Shown here one piece after another: positions 7,388 to 12,486 of a DNA stretch of 14,294 bases; position 1 is the first letter of the stretch; every line of letters begins with the position of its first letter. The DNA lies in assembly GCA_035529715.1 (NCBI GenBank), contig DATKWF010000044.1, forward strand, positions 1 to 14,294. The letters run 5' to 3'. This stretch comes from DATKWF01 sp035529715 (GTDB lineage Bacteria > Chloroflexota > Dehalococcoidia > Dehalococcoidales > RBG-16-60-22). The notes under the pieces were generated by a model that ran no database searches, had not been told where the DNA came from, and saw only the letters and a program-made list of their open reading frames with translations. The position numbers were made by a program, and so were the translations under genes.

Positions 7388-7777
7388 ATGCTGGAGAAGT
7401 TATCCACCGAGACACTGGAAGCCATCTTTGACTCACTGCCGGTAGATTTAACCTTCGTTGATGCAGATGATACCGCCCGGTATTACAGCAAGGGAGACGA
7501 CCGAATATTCAGGCGGACGCCGGCAATAATCGGCAGGAAGGTGCAGGACTGCCACCCCAGGGAAAGCCTGCACAAGGTTAATCAGGTGGCTAGCGACTTG
7601 AAGTCGGGCAAGAGGGATTTTGCCGAGTTCTGGATTGACCTCAAAGGGCGCAAGGTATACATCAGGTATTTTGTGGTCAGGAATAAATCAGGCAAGTATC
7701 TTGGTATTGTTGAAGTCACTCAGGACATCACCGATATTCAGAAGATAACCGGCCAGAAGAGGTTGCTGGATGAGTGA
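7388..7777 (+). CDS. stand-alone PAS domain protein (DUF438-type PAS)
   Basis: Small protein of 129 residues that is one PAS domain (about 8-118) with no output domain. The sequence resembles the C-terminal PAS of DUF438/hemerythrin proteins: FDSLPVDLTFVDADD (14-28), IIGRKVQDCHP (47-57), the helix around HKVNQVASDLKSGKRDFAEFW (about 62-82), YIRYFVVRNKSGKYLG (91-106) and EVTQDIT (109-115). The conserved Cys-His pair C55-H56 could bind a cofactor or metal, but this is inference. No transmembrane or signal segment is seen. It has a near-perfect ribosome binding site. The last 8 bases overlap the start of the Fe-S protein gene, implying coupled translation and a joint, probably redox-related, role. 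It could instead be a remnant of a longer DUF438 protein, but its own promoter and start argue for an intact gene. Confidence 0.85.
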   Translation: MLEKLSTETLEAIFDSLPVDLTFVDADDTARYYSKGDDRIFRRTPAIIGRKVQDCHPRESLHKVNQVASDLKSGKRDFAEFWIDLKGRKVYIRYFVVRNKSGKYLGIVEVTQDITDIQKITGQKRLLDE

Positions 7778-8399
7778 TAGCTCAGCGCCCAGGGCTGAAA
7801 AGGCGATAATAGATAAAGCGCATAGTCTTTTTGATGCCGTCGGCGTGGTTTCCCATTCCGGGGAAAGTGCCCTTATTATGGGGATTTTGACTACCCCGCA
7901 GCAGGACCTGGACGACTTTTTCCGGGACAATCTCGGTAGCTTCAGACTGCGGGGCTTTGAGCTTCATGCCCAGCCCAGGCTGGAGGCACTGGTACATTTT
8001 ATTAAAGAGCAGGGTGTGGCGGCGGAAATCTGGGGTCAGTATGGCTACCCCCGGGGTGATGATTTGAACCTGAAGCAGCAGGCGGTAATCGCCGGGTTAG
8101 GAAGGTGGGGTAAAAACTCGGTGGTAATTCACCCCAGGTTCGGCCCCTGGCTGCGCCTTATGGCAATAAAAGTTCTTGTCCCCCTCACCCCCACTGGCCC
8201 CGAGTTTGATATCCATGAGGAGAACCCCAAGTGCCAGGACTGTACTGCCTGCATTGATGCCTGCCCTGAGGGGATTCTGGAGCCCTATTACCTGCGGGAC
8301 CGGGCCAGCTGCAAGGCATCAGTTTCACTGTTTCCGCAGATAGGCAAGCTGGTAGCCTGCGATAAGTGTATAGTGGTGTGTCCGGTGGGGAGGGGATAG
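7770..8399 (+). CDS. QueG/reductive-dehalogenase-like protein with two 4Fe-4S clusters
   Basis: Iron-sulfur protein of 209 residues. The part 103-135 (KQQAVIAGLGRWGKNSVV then HPRFGPWLRL) matches the AGLGWIGKN...HPRFGS motif of epoxyqueuosine reductase QueG and its reductive dehalogenase relatives. Two ferredoxin clusters follow: C155-x2-C158-x2-C161-x3-C165, and C181 with C197-x2-C200-x3-C204. The protein ends five residues after the last Cys. QueG itself is near 310-380 residues; here much of the N-terminal cobalamin domain and all of the C-terminal repeat domain are missing, and the region before AGLG is diverged, so queuosine synthesis is unlikely. It is probably an electron-transfer or redox-sensing protein working with the PAS protein whose gene it overlaps. 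Cobalamin binding is uncertain. The gene converges on dinB with an 11-base gap. Confidence 0.8.
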   Translation: MSDSSAPRAEKAIIDKAHSLFDAVGVVSHSGESALIMGILTTPQQDLDDFFRDNLGSFRLRGFELHAQPRLEALVHFIKEQGVAAEIWGQYGYPRGDDLNLKQQAVIAGLGRWGKNSVVIHPRFGPWLRLMAIKVLVPLTPTGPEFDIHEENPKCQDCTACIDACPEGILEPYYLRDRASCKASVSLFPQIGKLVACDKCIVVCPVGRG

Positions 8400-8410
8400 G
8401 ATAGCTATTT

Positions 8411-9631
8411 TTACCTTGATAAACTCGGCGTCTGCAGGGTGTAGCCGTTGTCATCAGACGGGAAGATGTCTTTCAGCAGCAGGGTTCTGCCGGTCTGGAT
8501 GGCGGTGAAACCGTACTTTTTGCGGATGCGGTCAATGGTTTTGTTCAGCTTCTCCAGCCTCTGTGTGGATGAGTCCAGCATGTCAAGTTGACGCCCGGCT
8601 TCAACCAGATTTGACACCCCGATGCCAACAAGGCGTACTGCCTGTTTCTCCCGGGACAGTTCTTTTTTCATTAGCCTGGTTCCGGTGTCAAATATGGTCT
8701 GGTCGGTATCACTGGCCTGGCTCAGGGTGTGCTGGCGGGTAATGGTGGTGAAATCGGCGAATCTCATTTTTATGGCTACGCACCCCGCCAGCTTGTCTTG
8801 CTGGCGCAGGTCACTGCCCACCCGTTCACTGAGGTAGCGCAGTGTTGCCTCCAGCAGTGCGGGGTCTCTGGTATCTTTACCGAAGGTGGTCTCCCGGCTG
8901 ATGGACTTGGCGGCGGCGGGGGGCTCTACTTTACTCTCATCAATGCCGTTGGCGTGGTTGTGTATCAGTTCGCCATAAGCACCGAAGTGGCTTTTGAGTA
9001 CATTCAGGGGCAGGCTGGCAAGTTGCCCTATAGTGTTGATGCCCAGACCTTTTACTATTCGCTCACTCTTTTTGCCGATTCCGGGCAGTTTGGCTACTGG
9101 CAGGGGGCTTAGGAAAGAACGTTCCTTGCCTGCCGGTACTTCCAGAAGGCCATCCGGCTTGGATAGCTCAGAAGCAACCTTGGCGACTACCTTGCCGCTG
9201 GCGATGCCTACCGAGGCGCAGATGCCAAGTTCGTCTTTAATTCGCTGCTTTATCGCCGCTGCCATCTTCCCGATTGAGCCGTGCAGGGACTCGAAGCCGG
9301 TGGCATCCAGATAGGCTTCATCAAGCCCCAGCGGCTCCAGATATGGAGAGAAGTCAGCCAGGATAGCCATGAACTTCTGTGAGGCGTCTCGGTATTTGTG
9401 GAAGTTGCCGACGATGAAGATAGCCTGGGGGCAGAGGCGGCTGGCGGTGGCAAGTGGCATGCCGGCATGCAGGCCGAAACCACGGGCTTCGTAGGAAGCT
9501 GAGGCAACCACCCCCCGCCGGTCAGGTTTACCCCCAACCACCACTGGTTTGTCTTTGAGGTCGGGATTCTCTGCCTGTTCTACCGAGACAAAGAAGGCGT
9601 CAAGGTCAATGTGCATAATGCGGCGGGCCAT
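8411..9631 (-). CDS. dinB: DNA polymerase IV (Y-family)
   Basis: Translesion DNA polymerase of 406 residues. Palm motif HIDLDAFFVSVEQ (7-19) gives the metal ligand D9 and the steric-gate F13; the second acidic pair is D104-E105 in LGLDEAYLD, where most DinB proteins have SIDE. The fingers motif YEARGFGLHAGMPL is at 47-60. The thumb has GIGKKSERI with LPGIG (182-191). The little finger is at about 240-345. QLDML (348-352) is a probable beta-clamp binding site, although it lies well before the C-terminus. The ATG overlaps the TAA of the DUF951 gene by one base (TAATG), so the gene is the last of the pyrF-DUF951-dinB set and is translationally coupled. I see no SOS box of the lexA type near it or upstream in the operon. 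Confidence 0.96.
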   Translation of the reverse strand: MARRIMHIDLDAFFVSVEQAENPDLKDKPVVVGGKPDRRGVVASASYEARGFGLHAGMPLATASRLCPQAIFIVGNFHKYRDASQKFMAILADFSPYLEPLGLDEAYLDATGFESLHGSIGKMAAAIKQRIKDELGICASVGIASGKVVAKVASELSKPDGLLEVPAGKERSFLSPLPVAKLPGIGKKSERIVKGLGINTIGQLASLPLNVLKSHFGAYGELIHNHANGIDESKVEPPAAAKSISRETTFGKDTRDPALLEATLRYLSERVGSDLRQQDKLAGCVAIKMRFADFTTITRQHTLSQASDTDQTIFDTGTRLMKKELSREKQAVRLVGIGVSNLVEAGRQLDMLDSSTQRLEKLNKTIDRIRKKYGFTAIQTGRTLLLKDIFPSDDNGYTLQTPSLSR

Positions 9632-9822
9632 TACTCACTCCGGGAAATTAATTGTTTCACCCTGCGCTCAAAGACGCTTCTTTCCAGAAGAACGCGGTGG
9701 TGGCATTTGAGGCACTTGATACCGATATCAGCCCCCAGCCTCACTACCTGCCAATCATAGCTGCCACAGGGATGCTTCTTCTTGAGACGGACTACATCGC
9801 CCAGTTTTATCTCCATAACCAT
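9631..9822 (-). CDS. DUF951 (YyzM family) small zinc-ribbon-like protein
   Basis: Protein of 63 residues, the family's full length, with the DUF951 pattern: GDVVRLKKKHPCG (8-20), W24, VVRLGADIGIKCLKC (26-40), then basic FERRV (51-55). Cysteines C19, C37 and C40 could hold a metal or nucleic acid. The function is unknown; in Firmicutes the gene often neighbours parB, ychF or rpsF. Here it lies 5 bases after pyrF and overlaps dinB by one base, so all three are probably on one transcript. The start at M1 is chosen for operon spacing; M3 is an alternative. Confidence 0.85.
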   Translation of the reverse strand: MVMEIKLGDVVRLKKKHPCGSYDWQVVRLGADIGIKCLKCHHRVLLERSVFERRVKQLISRSE

Positions 9823-9827
9823 GGTGT

Positions 9828-10640
9828 CTACTGTCCTGAGCGGTGGTGGTTAATCTGGTCTCTTAGCTCGGTGGCAGCCCGGCGCGCCGCCTGAGCGAAG
9901 TCTTTACCCGGTGAGGCATATATAATCTGGCGAGAGGAGTTGATAATTGCCTTTTCCCCCTGACTATCTACCCCGTAGCGGATTGCCGAAGCCAGGTCGC
10001 CTCCCTGGGCACCAATGCCGGGGATGAGGAGGGGTATATCGGGGTGGCTCTGACGAATCAGCTTTAATTCCTCGGGATAGGTGGCGCCAACAACCAGCCC
10101 CAGGTTGCCGTGCTTGTTCCACTGGCTGACTTTCATGGCGACTATCTCAAAGAGGGGATGGTAGCTACCCTTCACCTCAGCACGAAGGTCCTGAAAGTCG
10201 CCAGCGCCGGCATTCGACGTCCGGCACAGGATGAACACTCCCTTTTCACGGTACTGGATAAAGGGCTCCACCGAGTCGAAACCCAGGTAGGGATTCACTG
10301 TAGTGGCGTCAAAGTTGAAGTTATCAAAGATAGACCTGGCGTAGGCTCTGGCAGTGTTGCCGATGTCCCCTCGCTTGGCGTCGCCAATTGTTGGAATCTC
10401 GTCAGGAATGTAACTGACCGTTTGTTTCAGGGCATCGAGCCCCTCATTGCCAAGCGCTTCGTAGAAAGCGAGGTTGAGCTTGTAGGCACATACCAGGTCG
10501 GCGGTAGCCTCAATAATCGCCTTGTTGAATTCAAAAATACTGACTTTATCCGGCATACGCCCTTGGTCAGGGTCAAGCCCGATACAGAGCAAGCTCTTAT
10601 TTTTCCGGGATACTTTCGTCAGCTTTTCGATGAAATTCAC
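9828..10640 (-). CDS. pyrF: orotidine 5'-phosphate decarboxylase (type 2)
   Basis: Last step of UMP synthesis: OMP to UMP plus CO2. A protein of 270 residues fits the longer subfamily 2 (TIGR02127 type). Signature motifs: LLCIGLDPDQGRMP (17-30), YKLNLAFYEALG (53-64), the catalytic DAKRGDIGNTA (87-97, Lys K89 with D87 and D92), TVNPYLGFDS (114-123), FILCRTSNAGAGDFQDL (136-152), VVGATYPEEL (183-192) and LIPGIGAQGG (205-214). The start is GTG, with GGGAGAATAAG in front as ribosome binding site. The - strand SWIM gene ends 56 bases upstream; the DUF951 gene follows after 5 bases. Confidence 0.96.
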   Translation of the reverse strand: MNFIEKLTKVSRKNKSLLCIGLDPDQGRMPDKVSIFEFNKAIIEATADLVCAYKLNLAFYEALGNEGLDALKQTVSYIPDEIPTIGDAKRGDIGNTARAYARSIFDNFNFDATTVNPYLGFDSVEPFIQYREKGVFILCRTSNAGAGDFQDLRAEVKGSYHPLFEIVAMKVSQWNKHGNLGLVVGATYPEELKLIRQSHPDIPLLIPGIGAQGGDLASAIRYGVDSQGEKAIINSSRQIIYASPGKDFAQAARRAATELRDQINHHRSGQ

Positions 10641-10696
10641 CTTATTCTCCCTGAAGCTGAGCCGTGATGTGTTGATACGTCAGGCAGGTCGGCTGG

Positions 10697-10963
10697 TCAG
10701 TTAGCGTCAACCTCATATTGGGTGGTCAGGGCTTCCGTGGGCAGCACATTGCCCAGTATTTTCTGCAGCGCCATGGTGTGACTGCAGAGCCCCCAGCTTG
10801 AGAAAAAGTGACAGGAGCAGTGCCACTTGCCATCTTTGTAGCCAGTATTATAGTTATCATTGTCACCACGGAATTCTACTGAGAATTCAGATAGGGTAAC
10901 GCGATCTGTCTCTTGAGCGTAGCGCTTGGCTTTTTCAATCTTGCCTATAAGACTCGACTGCAT
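10697..10963 (-). CDS. SWIM zinc-finger protein
   Basis: Protein of 88 residues holding one SWIM motif CxCx8CxH: C49, C51, C60 and H62 in WHCSCHFFSSWGLCSH. An amphipathic helix (MALQKILG) follows, as in SWIM domains of MuDR, SWI2/SNF2-linked and Sws1 proteins. SWIM domains bind DNA or proteins. The N-terminal half has a short beta-strand region (VTLSEFSVEFRG, 22-33) typical of small bacterial SWIM proteins; no enzyme domain is attached. A strong AAGGAGG eight bases before the ATG fixes the start. It precedes pyrF-DUF951-dinB on the same strand with a 56-base gap and no clear promoter, so it may share their transcript and link to DNA repair, which is inference. Its leader contains a terminator-like hairpin. 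Confidence 0.85.
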   Translation of the reverse strand: MQSSLIGKIEKAKRYAQETDRVTLSEFSVEFRGDNDNYNTGYKDGKWHCSCHFFSSWGLCSHTMALQKILGNVLPTEALTTQYEVDAN

Positions 10964-10983
10964 AATCTTTTCCTCCTTAACCT

Positions 10984-11015
10984 AAAAAGCACTGGCTTTT
11001 ACCGGCACAGTGCTT
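10984..11015 (-). promoter_or_regulatory. leader hairpin with T-run and alternative fold, before the SWIM gene
   Basis: Read on the - strand, AAGCACTG (11015-11008) pairs with CAGTGCTT (10994-10987), and the 3' arm runs into five T (10988-10984), like a rho-independent terminator. A second stem, AAAAGC-CAGT-GCTTTT (11000-10985), uses the same 3' bases, so the two folds exclude each other. It lies 8 bases before the Shine-Dalgarno of the SWIM gene, and there is no - strand gene upstream that it could terminate. It looks like a leader attenuator; the signal is unknown. Confidence 0.45.
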
Positions 11016-11126
11016 CTTCCCAATAATAATTAAAAGTCGCTGGACACATACTATCTGCTTCTAATTAGACATTACTCAACTATATAATTCTACTCCCTTT
11101 TTATTTGTAAGTCTAGAAAAAAGTTT

Positions 11127-11163
11127 GGCAAAATTTGCCTGAGACAGGCTATTGGTGTAAAAT
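11127..11163 (+). promoter_or_regulatory. fmdB-dtd promoter with palindromic operator-like site
   Basis: TTGCCT (11135-11140), 17 bases, TAAAAT (11158-11163). The -35 lies in a near-perfect palindrome GGCAAA-A-TTTGCC (11127-11139). The 10-mer TTTGCCTGAG recurs at 11134-11143 and 11180-11189, the second copy just in front of the start codon and including part of the Shine-Dalgarno. Confidence 0.4.
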
Positions 11164-11197
11164 ATTTTAGAAAAAAAATTTTGCCTGAGGTGAAGTA

Positions 11198-11455
11198 GTG
11201 CCTATTTATGAGTATGAGTGTGGTGTTTGTGATTTTCGTTTTGAAAAAAAGCAGGGTTTTGATGCTGAGTCGGTAGCTATGTGCCCGAAATGCAAAGGGA
11301 AAGCGCGCCGTATCATTCACTCTATTCCCGCCATCTTTAAAGGTAGCGGCTTTTATATCACCGATAGCCGTAAGGATAAGAAGGCTGAGAAGGGTAAGGA
11401 GGCTGAGAAGGGTAAGGAGGAGCTACCCGGTAAGGGAAAAGAGAAGGGGAAGTAG
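11198..11455 (+). CDS. FmdB family zinc ribbon protein
   Basis: Protein of 85 residues with the FmdB/CxxC_CxxC_SSSS zinc ribbon: MPIYEYECGVCDFRFE at the N-terminus (C8, C11), then MCPKCKGKARRI (C29, C32) and the family's GSGFYITD at 49-56. The N-terminal MPIYEY confirms the GTG start, with GAGGTGA in front. From residue 57 the tail is almost only Lys, Glu and Gly and contains an exact repeat of AEKGKE. Members are called putative regulators after fmdB of Methylophilus, but the function is not established; a nucleic-acid or ribosome role is possible. The dtd ATG is 4 bases after its stop, so the two are co-transcribed. Confidence 0.88.
   Translation: MPIYEYECGVCDFRFEKKQGFDAESVAMCPKCKGKARRIIHSIPAIFKGSGFYITDSRKDKKAEKGKEAEKGKEELPGKGKEKGK
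11383..11418 (+). repeat. 18-bp exact tandem duplication inside the fmdB tail
   Basis: GGCTGAGAAGGGTAAGGA occurs twice without spacer (11383-11400 and 11401-11418). It preserves the frame and adds one AEKGKE unit to the charged tail, as expected from slipped-strand duplication. Confidence 0.9.
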
Positions 11456-11459
11456 TGTT

Positions 11460-11915
11460 ATGAAAGTACTATTACAGCGGGTTACCGGGGCCTCGGTCAG
11501 CGTTGGTGGTGAAGAGGTGGGGAGGATAGGCAGGGGGCTGGTGGTCTTTCTGGGTGTAGCCGGCGGTGATGCTGAAAAGGATGCGCAGTATCTGGTACAG
11601 AAAATTGCCAACCTGCGCATTTTTGCTGATGAAGCGGGAAAATTTAACCTCTCGGCTCTGGATATTAACGGCGAGCTGCTGCTGGTGAGCCAGTTTACCC
11701 TTTTGGCTGATACCAGGAAGGGGCGCCGCCCCAGTTTTGTGGAAGCGGCACCGCCAGCTCAAGCGGAGGAGTTATTTGATTACTTCGTGGCGCAGACCCG
11801 TGCCACTGGTTTGAGGGTTGAGACGGGACGTTTTCAGGCATATATGCAGGTGGAAATCCAGAATGACGGTCCGGTGACGATAATGCTGGACAGTAAAGAA
11901 AAATTGCAAGAATGA
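11460..11915 (+). CDS. dtd: D-aminoacyl-tRNA deacylase
   Basis: Removes D-amino acids (and glycine from tRNA-Ala) mischarged on tRNA; a cytoplasmic homodimer. The 151-residue length is typical. Motifs: MKVLLQRVTGASVSV at the N-terminus, LGVAGGD (31-37), NLRIFADEAGKFNLS (51-65), the active-site SQFTLLAD (77-84) and the cross-subunit Gly-cis-Pro motif NDGPVT (135-140). It starts 4 bases after the fmdB stop with AAGGGGAAG as ribosome binding site. Its last codons overlap the first TTGCAA-type inverted repeat before the fur gene. Confidence 0.96.
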   Translation: MKVLLQRVTGASVSVGGEEVGRIGRGLVVFLGVAGGDAEKDAQYLVQKIANLRIFADEAGKFNLSALDINGELLLVSQFTLLADTRKGRRPSFVEAAPPAQAEELFDYFVAQTRATGLRVETGRFQAYMQVEIQNDGPVTIMLDSKEKLQE

Positions 11916-11953
11916 TTGCAATAGAAATTAGTTGTAATTGCACTGGCTTGCAA
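11903..11953. promoter_or_regulatory. candidate Fur-family (Zur-like) operators and promoter before the regulator gene
   Basis: Two inverted repeats: ATTGCAA-GAATGA-TTGCAAT (11903-11922, perfect 7-bp arms) and TTGCA-CTGGCT-TGCAA (11938-11953). The second overlaps a -35 TTGCAA (11948-11953), followed after 17 bases by TACACT (11971-11976), the likely promoter. The second box has the same half-sites and spacing as those before the lipoprotein gene, suggesting autoregulation. Confidence 0.55.
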
Positions 11954-12008
11954 AAATTCGTTGGTTTTGTTACACTTTGTCTAGTTCCTTGAGGTAGTTG
12001 GAGGTCAG

Positions 12009-12431
12009 GTGAAGCAACCCTTAGATATAATTGGTAAGTTGAGTGAGCAGGGGTACCGGCTGACCCCTCAGCGCATGATGGTGCTGGCAGCTATTGAGGA
12101 TAGTGACGACCACATCAGCGCTGAGGAAATCTATGCTCAGGTAATAACCAAATATCCCCATGTTAATATCTCAACCGTTTATCGCACCCTGGAGCTACTC
12201 AAGCGACTTGGCCTGGTCACCGAGACCGACTTGGGGGGAGGTCGGGTGAGATATCACCCCGCCGATAAAGGACACCACCATCATCTGGTCTGTCAGGAGT
12301 GCGGCAAAATAATCGACCTTGATGAATCGGTATTGTCTTCTTTGAGGAGCACCTTGCTCCGCGAATACCAATTCAGCGCTGACCTGAGACATTTGGCTAT
12401 CTTCGGGCGCTGTGCGAAGTGCAACGAATAA
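12009..12431 (+). CDS. Fur family metal-responsive repressor, probably Zur-like
   Basis: Ferric-uptake-regulator family protein of 140 residues. The winged helix occupies about 5-85: RLTPQRMMVLAAIE (17-30), HISAEEIYAQV (35-45), the recognition helix ISTVYRTLELLKRLGLV (54-70) and GGRVRYHP (77-84). The metal region has HHHHLVCQECGKIIDLDE (89-106). A Cys4 structural zinc site is C95/C98 and C135/C138. Subtype (Fur, Zur, PerR) is not certain from sequence. The following genes encode a zinc/manganese-type ABC transporter, and shared inverted repeats lie before both, so zinc control is the best guess. The start is GTG with GGAGGT four bases ahead. It is followed after 55 bases by the lipoprotein gene. 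Confidence 0.92.
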   Translation: MKQPLDIIGKLSEQGYRLTPQRMMVLAAIEDSDDHISAEEIYAQVITKYPHVNISTVYRTLELLKRLGLVTETDLGGGRVRYHPADKGHHHHLVCQECGKIIDLDESVLSSLRSTLLREYQFSADLRHLAIFGRCAKCNE

Positions 12432-12448
12432 ATTTTTTTAATTAATAA

Positions 12449-12480
12449 TTGCGATAAGTTGCAAATGCAGTAAAGTGCAA
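12449..12480. promoter_or_regulatory. two tandem candidate Zur-like boxes before the lipoprotein gene
   Basis: TTGCG-ATAAGT-TGCAA (12449-12464) and ATGCA-GTAAAG-TGCAA (12465-12480) are directly adjacent 16-mers, each TTGCA-N6-TGCAA with one mismatch. The first shares the pattern TAATTGCNNTNNNTTGCAAA with the box before the regulator gene. A promoter TTGCGA-16-TAAAGT (12449-12454 and 12471-12476) would be fully covered by them. Confidence 0.55.
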
Positions 12481-12486
12481 TGACGA

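Noticed and set aside
7770..8399. Calling this gene queG (epoxyqueuosine reductase)
   Set aside because: It has the AGLG-GKN motif and two clusters but lacks much of the cobalamin domain and the C-terminal domain and is far too short.
9117..9124. GAACGTTC inside dinB as a second SOS box
   Set aside because: It lacks the 4-base centre of the GAAC-N4-GTTC box and is deep inside the coding region.
8729..9314. Two + strand frames (127 and 106 codons) inside dinB
   Set aside because: They are opposite a complete, motif-bearing polymerase gene and show no recognisable protein features.
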